Translations under genes and position numbers: made by a program
In this document: positions 16,815 to 25,648 of the stretch, piece by piece
Position numbering within the stretch: the first letter of the stretch is position 1
How the letters are laid out: each line of letters begins with the position of its first letter
From: Bacteroidota bacterium
Lineage (GTDB): Bacteria; Bacteroidota; Bacteroidia; Flavobacteriales; Weeksellaceae
Direction: 5' to 3'
DNA length: 64,000 nucleotides
Assembly: GCA_023393915.1 (NCBI GenBank)
Contig: JAEXBS010000037.1
Span: forward strand, 7,663 to 71,662
The notes under the pieces: generated by a model
Told to the model about the DNA's origin: nothing
Database searches by the model: none
Seen by the model: the letters and a program-made list of their open reading frames with translations, nothing else

Positions 16815-17651
16815 TTAATTTTTCACCGGTGCAATATCCATTAGCCTCATAAATTCATCTAACCTAGGCATAATGATAATCTCAGTACGACGGTTGATCG
16901 CTCTTCCTGATACCGAAGCATTGGTTGTTTTTGGATTGTATTCACTTCTACCTCCTGCAGTCATACGTTTTGGATCAACACCAAATTCATTTTGCAGTAT
17001 TTTCGCTACGGAAGTTCCACGTAGAGCTGACAGATCCCAGTTATCTCTTGGCAAATTGGTTGAATTCAAAGGATCCGTATCGGTATTCCCTTCAATTAGT
17101 ACAGAATAGGTATCGTAGTCGTTGACTACTGCTGCAACTTTTCCTAAGACTTCACGTGCCTCTGGTAACACTTTATAGTCTCCTGTGTTGTATAGCATCT
17201 TATCAGAAAGTGAGATCATTACAACTCCTTTAAGCACCTTTACTTCTACATCTGAATCATTGATATTATCCAAAGAGCGCTTCAATTTGTTAGATAGTGC
17301 AATATTTAGTGAGTCGTTCTTTGCGTTAGCAGAGATTAACTGCTTGATGTATTGATTGGAAGAATTGATTTCTCCAATAAGTTTGTCAATATTCTGTGAA
17401 CCCTTACCGGCGTTGGCTAGACAGGCATCTAAAGAAGATTTAAGTGCTGTGTGCTGGGAACGAAGTAAGTCGTTCTCACTTGTTAGCTGCGTGTTTTTTG
17501 TTGAAAGTGCTTGATTTTCTTGTTTGCTTTGATTTAATCTTTCGTTTGCCGATTGGTAATCGGAATTCAATGCATCGTATTGCTTTCGACTAATACAGCC
17601 GGTAAGCACGAATGCAACTAAAACTAAACTTAGTGCTTTAAATAATTTCAT
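16815..17651 (-). CDS. OmpA/Pal-family peptidoglycan-associated lipoprotein
   Basis: A 278-residue outer-membrane lipoprotein. The signal ends in lipobox LTGC (Cys19). Residues 25-110 are a predicted coiled coil of Gln, Ser, Asn and Leu heptads (YQSANERLNQSKQENQALS). The C-terminal OmpA domain (about 140-265) contains VLIEGNTDTDPLN, LSALRGTSVAKIL and the peptidoglycan-binding GRAINRRTEIIIMP. It anchors the outer membrane to the wall. It is monocistronic with its own promoter and terminator. Confidence 0.92.
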   Translation of the reverse strand: MKLFKALSLVLVAFVLTGCISRKQYDALNSDYQSANERLNQSKQENQALSTKNTQLTSENDLLRSQHTALKSSLDACLANAGKGSQNIDKLIGEINSSNQYIKQLISANAKNDSLNIALSNKLKRSLDNINDSDVEVKVLKGVVMISLSDKMLYNTGDYKVLPEAREVLGKVAAVVNDYDTYSVLIEGNTDTDPLNSTNLPRDNWDLSALRGTSVAKILQNEFGVDPKRMTAGGRSEYNPKTTNASVSGRAINRRTEIIIMPRLDEFMRLMDIAPVKN

Positions 17652-17687
17652 ATTAAAAATGTTTTGTATTTAACGTTTCTAAGTCAA

Positions 17688-17727
17688 CAAATCTACAAAT
17701 TCAAAAGTAAAAGAAACCTTACCTTTG
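17688..17727. promoter_or_regulatory. divergent promoter region for ompA-like gene and tilS
   Basis: On the minus strand TAGATTTG (17688-17695) faces the OmpA-like gene. On the plus strand TACCTTTG (17720-17727) faces tilS. Both are exact TAnnTTTG matches and their -33 regions share the 24 bases between them. Confidence 0.6.
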
Positions 17728-17745
17728 CATTGTTTTGCGCAGTTT

Positions 17746-19074
17746 ATGAGTATTTTAACAAATCCTTTAACACTTGATTCATTTAAGGAATCAATGAAGC
17801 AGTGGAGCAATAACCAAGGGTCATCTCGCTTTCTTCTAGCAGTGAGTGGGGGCAAAGATTCCATGGTGTTACTCGAACTTTTCCATAAACTCAAGCTGAA
17901 TTTTCATGTAGCACATGTTAATTACCATCTTAGGGAAGAGGACTCTAATTTAGACCAGGCACTTGTTGAAAATTATTGCAAAACGCATCAAATTCCTTTT
18001 CATCTCTATAGCGTCAGTGAGAAAGATAAAGCTCCATCGCACTCTATTCAGCTATGGGCTCGTGAGCTACGGTATTCTTTTTTCTTTTCTGTAAAACAGG
18101 CGCAAAAATTAGATTATATTGTTACAGCACACCATGCAAACGACCAAATGGAGACTTTCTTTCTGCAACTCTCTAGGGCTAGCGGGCTAAAAGGTTTAAA
18201 AGGAATGGCCAAAGAATCGAATCAGGTGATCCGACCCTTACTCGGTTTTTCTACTAAAGCAATTGAAGCGTTTTGTCAGAGAGAAAATGTGCAATTTCGA
18301 GAAGACCAAAGCAATCAAAGTGATTTTTACTTACGAAACAAGATACGCCACCAACTCTTGCCTCGACTCAGCGAGATCCACCCCCACTTTGAAAACAACC
18401 TTCTTAAAAGCATGGAGATCATAGAAGAGGCTCAAGAGTTTATTGAAATCTCTGCTATGGATTTTCTGGAAAAACATGCGGTTCGAAATGAAAACAAACT
18501 CTGGGACCAGCTCGATTTAGACCAATTAAAAAAACAACATTCGGCTGTTCAATTTGAAGTGCTTCAAACTTTTGGCTTCGAGTTCAAAGAGGAAATGGAA
18601 AAACTACTTTCCAAAGACTCTGGCCACTACTTTTCGAGCAAAACAGGAGATTTCATTGTCGAATACGGCAAATTGAAAAGAATTTCTAAAAAAGTAGACT
18701 TACAAGAAGAGAAGAACAAAATCACAATTACGGACGCTCAGGGCGCCTTGCTTCAAGAAAGTAAAGTTCTTGAATTATTAAAATCTATAGAGCCTGTTGA
18801 ATGGAAGTTTCAAAGGGATCAACTTCATTTTCCTCTCCACTTACGCCACCAATTACCTGGAGATCTGTTTTTTCCTATAGGCATGATAGGTAAAAAGAAG
18901 ATTTCTAAATTTTTTAAGGACGAAAAAATCTCTATTTTAGCCCGTCCAAACTTGTGGATCTTATGCGACCACAAAGATCGGGTTCTTGGAATCCTTCCGC
19001 TCAGACAAGACCGAAGGTTTTCCTTAAGTGAAGCAAACGAGCCCGAATATATTTTTAACCCGTCCTTGAAATAG
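17746..19074 (+). CDS. tilS: tRNA(Ile)-lysidine synthetase
   Basis: TilS converts C34 of the CAU-anticodon tRNA-Ile to lysidine using ATP and lysine. The P-loop motif AVSGGKDSMVLLELF occurs about 25 residues from the start, followed by VAHVNYHLREEDS and the HHANDQMETFFLQLSRASGLKGL segment typical of TilS. The C-terminal domain includes LRHQLPGDLFFPIGMIGKKK. I chose ATG 17746 (442 residues) because an upstream in-frame TTG at 17725 lies inside the -7 box. dsbD follows after 20 bases, probably in one operon. Confidence 0.93.
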   Translation: MSILTNPLTLDSFKESMKQWSNNQGSSRFLLAVSGGKDSMVLLELFHKLKLNFHVAHVNYHLREEDSNLDQALVENYCKTHQIPFHLYSVSEKDKAPSHSIQLWARELRYSFFFSVKQAQKLDYIVTAHHANDQMETFFLQLSRASGLKGLKGMAKESNQVIRPLLGFSTKAIEAFCQRENVQFREDQSNQSDFYLRNKIRHQLLPRLSEIHPHFENNLLKSMEIIEEAQEFIEISAMDFLEKHAVRNENKLWDQLDLDQLKKQHSAVQFEVLQTFGFEFKEEMEKLLSKDSGHYFSSKTGDFIVEYGKLKRISKKVDLQEEKNKITITDAQGALLQESKVLELLKSIEPVEWKFQRDQLHFPLHLRHQLPGDLFFPIGMIGKKKISKFFKDEKISILARPNLWILCDHKDRVLGILPLRQDRRFSLSEANEPEYIFNPSLK

Positions 19075-19094
19075 GACAAGATAAAGCAACATTC

Positions 19095-21170
19095 ATGAAC
19101 ATTAGAATTTGGCTGGCTGCGACATTTACGTTTCTACTAACCTTCCTTTCCGCTCAGATCAAAGATCCAGTAAAACTTAATTTGGAAATTGAGTCTGTGG
19201 GTGAAAACTTGTATGAAGCAACACTGCATGCTACCCTAGAGCCGAATTGGCATATCTATTCTAAAGACCTACCTCCAGATTCAGGAATACCCACGGAAAT
19301 GATTGTATCTTCTCCGGATGGAATCGAGCTGGTTGGAGGACTCAAAGAGATCGGAAAAAAAATCGATGAATATTCTGAAGCCTTTGGAGCTCAGATAGTT
19401 TATTATTCCAACAAAGCCCAATTCAAGCAACGATTTAAATTAAAAAAACCAGATAAAAGTGCTCGCATCGTTGTTGAATTCACTTATCAAACTTGTGACG
19501 ATAGGGTCTGTTTAGCCCCCAATACTGTTGAATTTGAAAAAATAGTTCAAGGCTCAAGTCCATTAGAAAAAGAAATTGAAGCCGCGGTTAACCCTACGGA
19601 CAACAGCCTGGAATCAACTGAAGATAGCACTTCTATTGCTTTAGGAACAAAAACTCCAAACCTAACGGCAACAACCGCTTCTATTGCTGACCAACTAAAA
19701 GTAGCATCTATTGATTATAAAAATCCATTAACCGATTGTGGTGTAGAGCCGCAAACATACAGTGAAAACTATTGGACTTATTTACTTCTAGGCTTCATTG
19801 GTGGTATGATTGCACTTTTAACCCCATGCGTGTTCCCTATGATTCCTCTAACCGTTTCTTTTTTCACCAAAGGATCTAAATCAAAGGCGAAGGGACGAAG
19901 AGATGCATCCATCTATGGATTTTTCATCCTACTGATTTTTGTTTTATTAAGTGTACCTTTTCATTTAATTGATGGAATCGCAGGTAATATTTTTAATCAA
20001 ATCTCAACTTCTGTTTGGTTAAACATCGCCTTCTTTATCATTTTCCTAGTATTTGCTTTGAGCTTTTTTGGCTACTTTGACCTTACCCTTCCTAGTGGAA
20101 TCGCCAATCGATCTTCAAAAGCGGAAGAAGCAGGTGGAATGGTCGGGATCTTTTTCATGGCATTGACCTTGGTCATTGTATCGTTCTCCTGTACCGGACC
20201 TATTTTAGGTTCATTGTTAGGAAGTGCTGTAACAGGTTCATCCAATGTACCCATGTTACTAACTTTTGCGTTAGCAGGATTTGGACTTTCTTGGGCTTTG
20301 GTTTTTGGACTTCTAGCTCTCTTCCCTCAAGCGCTTCAGAGCCTACCAAAATCAGGAGGCTGGATGAATACGTTAAAAGTTGTATTAGGTTTCATTGAAC
20401 TAGGTCTTGCTTTAAAATTTTTATCTAAAGCGGATTTGGTATCAAAAACATTCCTACTGAAACGAGAACTATTCGTGTTTTTATGGATCTTAATTACTTT
20501 GGGGCTTATCCTTTACCTCTTTGGGCTCATCCGATTCCCACACGATGATAAAAACGCAAAAATATCGACAACACGAAAAATATTTGGAGTTTTAGGCATT
20601 GGATTCTTAGTTTATTTAGTTCAAGGTTTAATACCTGCGGAGCGCCCTAAACTTCAATTACTCTCTGGAATACTTCCTCCACTGAATGTAAGTTACTTCC
20701 AAGACGAAAGTGATGGAATCCTAGGAATGCAACCTAAGCACGATTACTTTGAAGCCATTGAACTTGCCAAACAAGAGAACAAGCCTGTACTCATTGACTT
20801 CACTGGCTATGGGTGTGAAAACTGCAGAAAAATGGAAGAGTTCGTTTGGTCCGAACCTAACATCTTGCCTATCATTCAAGACGAAGTGATCCTTGCATCT
20901 CTTTACATCGATGACAAAGAACCTCTTCCTGAAAAAGAACAAATCAGAATTGATTTAGGTGGAGGACAAATGAAGAAAATAAAAACCATTGGGGACCGTT
21001 GGAGTATGTTTCAACAAATCAACTTTAATAACAATTCTCAACCTCACTATGCGCTGATTACGCCCGATGGAAGAGTAATCAATCCACCGGTTTCAGGATA
21101 TATGCCTAAAGAAGAATTCAAGAAATTCTTAGAATGTGGTATTAATTACTTCAAGACCACTAAAGAGTAA
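19095..21170 (+). CDS. dsbD: thiol:disulfide interchange protein DsbD
   Basis: A 691-residue electron-transfer protein carrying reducing power from cytoplasmic thioredoxin to the periplasm. Domains in order: signal peptide; N-terminal DsbD-alpha domain with QTCDDRVCLAP (Cys pair); about eight membrane helices of the DsbD-beta/CcdA type from residue 230, with the redox Cys in LLTPCVFPMIPLTVSFF and VSFSCTGPILG; and a C-terminal thioredoxin-like domain with the CxxC active site Cys574-Glu-Asn-Cys577. All six cysteines are present. It follows tilS by 20 bases. Confidence 0.95.
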   Translation: MNIRIWLAATFTFLLTFLSAQIKDPVKLNLEIESVGENLYEATLHATLEPNWHIYSKDLPPDSGIPTEMIVSSPDGIELVGGLKEIGKKIDEYSEAFGAQIVYYSNKAQFKQRFKLKKPDKSARIVVEFTYQTCDDRVCLAPNTVEFEKIVQGSSPLEKEIEAAVNPTDNSLESTEDSTSIALGTKTPNLTATTASIADQLKVASIDYKNPLTDCGVEPQTYSENYWTYLLLGFIGGMIALLTPCVFPMIPLTVSFFTKGSKSKAKGRRDASIYGFFILLIFVLLSVPFHLIDGIAGNIFNQISTSVWLNIAFFIIFLVFALSFFGYFDLTLPSGIANRSSKAEEAGGMVGIFFMALTLVIVSFSCTGPILGSLLGSAVTGSSNVPMLLTFALAGFGLSWALVFGLLALFPQALQSLPKSGGWMNTLKVVLGFIELGLALKFLSKADLVSKTFLLKRELFVFLWILITLGLILYLFGLIRFPHDDKNAKISTTRKIFGVLGIGFLVYLVQGLIPAERPKLQLLSGILPPLNVSYFQDESDGILGMQPKHDYFEAIELAKQENKPVLIDFTGYGCENCRKMEEFVWSEPNILPIIQDEVILASLYIDDKEPLPEKEQIRIDLGGGQMKKIKTIGDRWSMFQQINFNNNSQPHYALITPDGRVINPPVSGYMPKEEFKKFLECGINYFKTTKE

Positions 21171-21196
21171 TTCTGTAATTGTTTTTATAATATTTG

Positions 21197-21230
21197 AAAA
21201 GAGTAGCTTACCGTAAGGCTACTCTTTTTC
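21197..21230 (+). terminator. terminator after dsbD
   Basis: AAAAGAGTAGC (21197-21207) pairs with GCTACTCTTTT (21218-21228), with TTA/TAA continuing inside, and a T-rich tail follows. It lies 26 bases after the dsbD stop. Confidence 0.85.
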
Positions 21231-21232
21231 TT

Positions 21233-21240
21233 TATCTTTG
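21233..21240 (+). promoter_or_regulatory. putative -7 box for the lipoprotein at 21258
   Basis: TATCTTTG is an exact TAnnTTTG match, ending 17 bases before the ATG. Confidence 0.55.
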
Positions 21241-21257
21241 AGGAAACGAATCTCAGA

Positions 21258-21758
21258 ATGAAAATTTTAAAATTGTTATTTCTCTTTCTTGCTTTCGCAA
21301 GTTGTAACAAAAGTAAATCAACCGACTCAGTCGCCATAGAACAAAAGCGTGTCGATTCGATAAACGAGCAGCGAGCGAAATACAACGACAGCATTCAAAT
21401 TCTAAATAGCACCAACCGTTTCGAAGATTTAAGCGGTCCTGCTTCTTTAACTTTTGAAAGTGACCAAACAAAAATTAAAGGTCCTGTACAATTCACTAAA
21501 ACAGGTAGAGACTCCTACACTGTCGAAGGAAAAATATCCAACAACAAAAATCAAATTACGATTTCTGGAACTGCAAAAAGAGTAAGTGAACGTCACATCA
21601 ATTTTGAAGGAATAATCAATCAAACCATCGGTGGGCAATCGTCCAATAGAAATAAAAAAATGACGTTTTTTGACGAATCCCAAAACCAAAAGTTTCGACT
21701 TCAAGATAAGGTAGGAGCTCAGGGTTTTGTTGAATACTATGATCTTCGTTTTAATTAA
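21258..21758 (+). CDS. hypothetical lipoprotein
   Basis: A 166-residue protein I do not recognise. It has a short signal with lipobox FASC (Cys16), then a basic/acidic linker, then a beta-rich region with GPASLTFESDQTKIKGPVQFTKTGRDSYTVEGKI and strands ISGTAKRVSERHINFEGII. Such alternation suggests a small beta-barrel or lipocalin-like fold, which is only inference. It has its own -7 box after the dsbD terminator and is followed closely by an alpha/beta hydrolase gene (10-base gap). Confidence 0.8.
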   Translation: MKILKLLFLFLAFASCNKSKSTDSVAIEQKRVDSINEQRAKYNDSIQILNSTNRFEDLSGPASLTFESDQTKIKGPVQFTKTGRDSYTVEGKISNNKNQITISGTAKRVSERHINFEGIINQTIGGQSSNRNKKMTFFDESQNQKFRLQDKVGAQGFVEYYDLRFN

Positions 21759-21768
21759 CAACAATACT

Positions 21769-22521
21769 ATGCTACATTATACCGTAACCCCCACAGGCAG
21801 CATCCCCTTAGTGCTGCTTCATGGTTTTTTAGAAAGTTCGGAAATCTGGAAACTTTTAGAACCTCATTTGGATGCTAAATTCAAAATAATAAAAATCGAC
21901 CTTCCAGGACATGGAAAATCACCGTCACTTTTTCCTGTGAATACCATGGAATTAATGGCTGATGCTGTTCTTGAAGTCACTAGTGAACTTGGACTAGAGA
22001 AATTCCACCTCCTTGGCCATTCCATGGGAGGCTATACCGCCTTAGCAATAGGTGAAAAATCGCCAGAAAAACTCTTTAGTCTCACCCTATTTTTCTCTTC
22101 CTATTTTCAGGATAGTCCCGAAAAAAAAGACCTTAGAGCTAGAAGCTTACGTGTAATTGAAGAGAATTTCCCGGCCTACGCAAAAGCGGGGATTGCTCCA
22201 CTTTTCAACCCCAATGAACTCGACTCCCTAAAAGAAGAAATGGAACTAGCTAAGCACGTTGCCTTACAAACTTCAGTGGAAGGAACTCTAGCCAGCGTCC
22301 AAGGCATGATGGAAAGAAAAACACGTAAATCAGTCATTGAAAATTTAAATGTAACCACGCTAGTAATCAGTGGAAAACACGATCAAGCTGTAAGCTCTCA
22401 GGAACTACTAAGTGATTTACCTGAGCGTAAAAAAATCAAGTCTTACCTTTTAGATTGTGGACATAACGGACATCTGGAATGTCCTGAAATTTGTGCTTCT
22501 ATTATTAATTTTGAGTTATAG
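21769..22521 (+). CDS. alpha/beta-fold hydrolase
   Basis: A 250-residue alpha/beta hydrolase. Visible are the oxyanion-hole HG motif in VLLHGFLESSEIW, the nucleophile elbow G-H-S-M-G in LLGHSMGGYTAL (Ser about residue 87), an acid candidate in VVISGKHDQAV, and the catalytic His near the end in LDCGHNGHLECPE. Substrate is unknown; these features are shared by esterases and C-C hydrolases. I chose ATG 21769 since the ORF extends upstream only by overlapping the previous gene. It is convergent with, and overlaps by 6 bases, the DHH gene. Confidence 0.87.
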   Translation: MLHYTVTPTGSIPLVLLHGFLESSEIWKLLEPHLDAKFKIIKIDLPGHGKSPSLFPVNTMELMADAVLEVTSELGLEKFHLLGHSMGGYTALAIGEKSPEKLFSLTLFFSSYFQDSPEKKDLRARSLRVIEENFPAYAKAGIAPLFNPNELDSLKEEMELAKHVALQTSVEGTLASVQGMMERKTRKSVIENLNVTTLVISGKHDQAVSSQELLSDLPERKKIKSYLLDCGHNGHLECPEICASIINFEL

Positions 22522-23523
22522 CTCGTATTGGCTTACATGCAATTTAAAATCTTCAATCGTCAAACGAATGTCTTTATGGTATTTACCTCCAGCGGCGTTG
22601 ATATGCCCTCCTCCATTAAAGTAGGTTCGAGCAAATTGATTAACATCCACCAGATCTTTTGAACGAAACGAGATTTTGATAAAATCCTCATAAAGATCTT
22701 CCATAAAAAAGGCACTCATTTTGGTTCCGCCAATACTTAAACCATAGTTGACAAATCCTTCGGTGTCCCCTTTCTCAAAACCGTAGGTCTTTAACTCTTC
22801 GCGCGTTAAATAGAGGATAGCGACCTGGCCATCTCTCACTGTTTCTATGCGACCTAAAACAAGGGAGAGTAGATGCAGTCGAGACACCGTATTGGTATCC
22901 CATGTGTTAGAAGTAATCTGCGCCGGATCTGCGCCGTGATCTATTAAATGAGCGACAATTCGATGCGTTGTAGAGCTCGTTGAACGAAAACGGAAACCAC
23001 CCGTATCGGTCATGATCCCACAATACAAACACTGCGCAATTTGCTCATCAACTAAATTTTCTTGATTCAGAGCTTCAATAAAATGATAAACCATCTGCGA
23101 GGTGGCAGGCACTTGGGTATCCGAATACATGAAATCAAAAGATTCAGGTTGCTGATGGTGATCAATAAGAATCTTCTTCGCCTGAGCTCGATCTATCCAA
23201 GGACCCACTAAGGCTCCACTTCTATGGGATGCATTGAAATCTAATAAAAACAGTACGTCCGCTTCATCTACCATTTGTTTAGCTAGCTTGCGCTTATAAT
23301 CCGCGATAACTATTTTTTTGGCTTCAGGCATCCATTTTAAAAATTTAGGAAAATCATTTGGAACAATCACCTGAGCTGAGAGACCTCGATTAGAAAGAAA
23401 ATGTTTTAATCCCAAAGAAGAACCTATTGCGTCACCATCCGGATTAAAATGTGTAAGGATCACAATTTTACTATCTTTGTGGAGTAAAGCATCAATTTGC
23501 TCGAGTTCTTGGTGGGTAAACAT
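22516..23523 (-). CDS. DHH-family phosphoesterase (NrnA-like)
   Basis: A 335-residue DHH/DHHA1 phosphoesterase, probably an oligoribonuclease/pAp or cyclic-dinucleotide-product phosphatase. Metal motifs are HFNPDGDAIGSSLG near residue 25, DFNASHRSG, and the family-defining DHH in ILIDHHQQP near residue 140. The C-terminal DHHA1 domain has the substrate-binding GGGH in YFNGGGHINAAGG. All expected catalytic residues are present. It has a -7 box upstream. Confidence 0.92.
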   Translation of the reverse strand: MFTHQELEQIDALLHKDSKIVILTHFNPDGDAIGSSLGLKHFLSNRGLSAQVIVPNDFPKFLKWMPEAKKIVIADYKRKLAKQMVDEADVLFLLDFNASHRSGALVGPWIDRAQAKKILIDHHQQPESFDFMYSDTQVPATSQMVYHFIEALNQENLVDEQIAQCLYCGIMTDTGGFRFRSTSSTTHRIVAHLIDHGADPAQITSNTWDTNTVSRLHLLSLVLGRIETVRDGQVAILYLTREELKTYGFEKGDTEGFVNYGLSIGGTKMSAFFMEDLYEDFIKISFRSKDLVDVNQFARTYFNGGGHINAAGGKYHKDIRLTIEDFKLHVSQYEL

Positions 23524-23540
23524 AGATCTTGAATTTTGAG

Positions 23541-23548
23541 CAAAGGTA
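23541..23548 (-). promoter_or_regulatory. putative -7 box for the DHH phosphoesterase
   Basis: The minus strand reads TACCTTTG, an exact match, 17 bases before the start codon. A partial -33 CAAG (plus-strand reading) occurs 19 bases upstream. Confidence 0.55.
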
Positions 23549-23658
23549 CTATTTTAAGGAGGAATATCAAGTAGGCCTAACCCAGATGAGATCGTTAAGG
23601 ACTCCAGGTTAACTTCCTAAAAAGAATAAAATACATAGTCGATATTTTTATAACATAA

Positions 23659-23689
23659 TTTGTTAGATTGAAAAAAAGTTGTATTTTTG
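23659..23689 (+). promoter_or_regulatory. promoter of rpmH
   Basis: TTTG (23659-23662), a 19-base spacer, then TATTTTTG (23682-23689): a full match to the Bacteroidota consensus. The ATG of rpmH follows 45 bases later. Confidence 0.85.
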
Positions 23690-23734
23690 CACTCTGAAAA
23701 TAGAGCAGATCGTTTTACACAAAAGATATTTAAA

Positions 23735-23893
23735 ATGAGCAAAAGAACATTCCAGCCATCCGAAAGAAAAAAAAGAAACAAACACGGTTTCAGAGAAAGA
23801 ATGTCTACACCAAACGGTAGAAGAGTTTTGGCTGCTAGAAGAGCGAAAGGCAGAAAGAGTTTGACTGTTAGTGCTGTACGCGCTAAAAGATAA
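23735..23893 (+). CDS. rpmH: 50S ribosomal protein L34
   Basis: A 52-residue, highly basic protein with the L34 signature MSKRTFQPSERKKRNKHGF, then RMSTPNGRRVLAARRAKGRKSL. It belongs to the large ribosomal subunit, contacting 23S rRNA. The start at 23735 matches other L34 proteins; an upstream in-frame extension begins inside the promoter and is not credible. It has a strong promoter and terminator of its own. No rnpA follows, unlike the classical rpmH-rnpA pair. Confidence 0.97.
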   Translation: MSKRTFQPSERKKRNKHGFRERMSTPNGRRVLAARRAKGRKSLTVSAVRAKR

Positions 23894-23916
23894 TTCTCAA
23901 TTATCATATACAAAGG

Positions 23917-23948
23917 TGCTTGAAAAAGAAATTTTTCAGGCATTTTTT
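23917..23948 (+). terminator. terminator of rpmH
   Basis: TGCTTGAAAAA (23917-23927) pairs with TTTTTCAGGCA (23932-23942) with one G-T pair, GAAA loop, and then six T. Confidence 0.9.
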
Positions 23949-24155
23949 GTTGCTTATATTTTTACCAAGAAACAGAATTTCCATAATACGAATTTCGCTC
24001 TTGTACCATAAATAACTATTTGGCTTCACCCTACCCCTATTTCAAAACTCTGCCTTGGATTTATTTTTTTGGTTCATTTTCTTAACAAACCACTACCCTT
24101 GCAACATTAGGCACTCAAAAAGCGAAGTAGTAATGTTAGATCTTAGAAACCAAGT
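23949..24155 (+). other. non-coding gap between rpmH and ftsE
   Basis: The space between rpmH (ends 23893) and ftsE (starts 24221) is 327 bases. It holds the rpmH terminator at its left and the ftsE promoter at its right. Between them I see no protein-coding or RNA gene, only AT-rich sequence with a weak repeat, AACATTA (24103-24109) and TAATGTT (24131-24137). Confidence 0.5.
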
Positions 24156-24187
24156 TTTGCTCTTGTTCAAAGATTTCTTTACTTTTG
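24156..24187 (+). promoter_or_regulatory. promoter of ftsE
   Basis: TTTG (24156-24159), 20-base spacer, then TACTTTTG (24180-24187). The ATG lies 33 bases downstream. Confidence 0.75.
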
Positions 24188-24220
24188 GTTTTTAAATCCC
24201 AGGATCTATAAACTTTTACT

Positions 24221-24934
24221 ATGCCACACAGTCATATTACCGGAGACAACATTATAAGTTTAAATCGCGCCAGAATCGCACAAAAGAACTTTACCGTTTT
24301 AAGCAACGTCAATTTAAATATTAAACAAGGACGTTTTTGCTACTTGATTGGAAAAACCGGCTCAGGTAAAAGCTCTCTATTGAAAACATTGTACGGACAC
24401 ATCCCCTTACAACAAGGCCAAGGATTGGTTGCTGGGTTTGACCTCTCAACTCTTAGAACTTCTCAAATTCCGGACTTAAGACGTAAATTAGGTATTGTTT
24501 TTCAGGATTTTCAACTGCTCTCCGACAGAACGGTAGAAAAGAATTTAAAATTTGTTCTCGAAGCAACCGGCTGGAAAGATCAAAGTAAAATTGATGAAAG
24601 AATCAGCGAGGTACTAGCTAGCGTAGGAATGAAAGGGAAAAAACACAAAATGCCTCACGCACTTTCTGGAGGAGAACAACAAAGGGTAGCCATCGCAAGG
24701 GCACTATTAAACCATCCCGATCTTATTCTAGCGGATGAGCCGACTGGGAATTTAGATCCCGAAACATCTAATGAAATTATGACACTACTCAAAAGAGTAG
24801 CGATGGAGAATAATGCAGCTGTGGTAATGGCAACGCATGATTATCACATGATCCAAAATTTCCCAGGGGAAGCCATAAAATGTGAAGACGGCGAAGTTAG
24901 TGTACTAGACACAACAGAGCTTTTTGAATCTTAG
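24221..24934 (+). CDS. ftsE: cell division ATP-binding protein FtsE
   Basis: A 237-residue ABC ATPase. Walker A is IGKTGSGKSSLL (about residue 42), Q-loop IVFQDFQLLSDRT, signature ALSGGEQQRVAIARALL, Walker B DLILADEPTGNLDP and H-loop ATHD. QDF-x-LLxDRT followed by NLKFVLEATGW is typical of FtsE, which with FtsX controls wall hydrolases at the division site. No ftsX is nearby. It is convergent with trmN6, separated by 3 bases. Confidence 0.88.
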   Translation: MPHSHITGDNIISLNRARIAQKNFTVLSNVNLNIKQGRFCYLIGKTGSGKSSLLKTLYGHIPLQQGQGLVAGFDLSTLRTSQIPDLRRKLGIVFQDFQLLSDRTVEKNLKFVLEATGWKDQSKIDERISEVLASVGMKGKKHKMPHALSGGEQQRVAIARALLNHPDLILADEPTGNLDPETSNEIMTLLKRVAMENNAAVVMATHDYHMIQNFPGEAIKCEDGEVSVLDTTELFES

Positions 24935-24937
24935 AAA

Positions 24938-25648
24938 TCATTTGTTCTTTTTTCCAAACACATGAAAGTCCCTCGTTAATTCAAGGTACTCTTTAGTGTA
25001 TTTTCTCGGTTGCTCTTCAAGAGTGAGTAGTTCTTTTTCTGTAGCAGTATCAAAAAGCCTAAACTCCATGATCAATCGAACCACAGGTCCTTTTTCAATT
25101 CCTTTGATTTCGACAATACGTTCCAGGAAAAATCCAAAGTTCTTTGCAGCATCTAAAATTTCCCTCTTCGATTCAAAAGGAACAATAAGGCTTAGCCTCC
25201 CCTCTGTCGATAGGTTATCTTTAGCTCCTTGAAACAATTCAAAAAAATCCAAATGGACTCGTTGCCTTGCGACTCTATCTTTTTCAGAGTTATTTTCCAG
25301 GAAAAAAGGAGGATTCGAAACAATCAGGTCGTACTTCTCTAAGCTTCTAAAAGTTTTAAAATCTTGCACTTTTGTCTCCAATCGCGAAGAAAAAGGTGAC
25401 AATTGAAAGTTTTGCCCACTTAACTCGACTGCATTTATATCTATATCTATAGCAGTGATTTGAGCAATCTTGTTTCTTTGAGCAAGCATTAAGGAGATCA
25501 CACCGGTTCCGGAGCCCGCTTCTAAAACACGCAAAGTATCTTTGCAGTTGGCCAAAGCTCCAAGTAAAACACCGTCTGTACCCACTCTAAAGACCTTGGA
25601 AGACTGGCAAATCTGAAACTCTTGAAATTGAAACGGTTTTAAATCCAT
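24938..25648 (-). CDS. trmN6: tRNA1(Val) (adenine(37)-N6)-methyltransferase
   Basis: A 236-residue SAM-dependent methyltransferase of the YfiC/TrmN6 type. N-terminal PFQFQEFQICQSSKVFRVGTDGVLL is typical, then motif I VLEAGSGTGVISLMLAQ, and motif IV NPPFF which marks N6-adenine methyltransferases. The C-terminal region ends with YTKEYLELTRDFHVFGKKNK-like basic tail, seen in the tRNA enzyme. It begins directly after the histidine-kinase gene stop (no gap), so the two are co-transcribed with ribE. Confidence 0.88.
   Translation of the reverse strand: MDLKPFQFQEFQICQSSKVFRVGTDGVLLGALANCKDTLRVLEAGSGTGVISLMLAQRNKIAQITAIDIDINAVELSGQNFQLSPFSSRLETKVQDFKTFRSLEKYDLIVSNPPFFLENNSEKDRVARQRVHLDFFELFQGAKDNLSTEGRLSLIVPFESKREILDAAKNFGFFLERIVEIKGIEKGPVVRLIMEFRLFDTATEKELLTLEEQPRKYTKEYLELTRDFHVFGKKNK

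Noticed and set aside
24061..24140. ncRNA in the rpmH-ftsE gap based on AACATTA/TAATGTT
   Set aside because: The inverted copy is only 7 bases and no promoter-terminator pair frames it.
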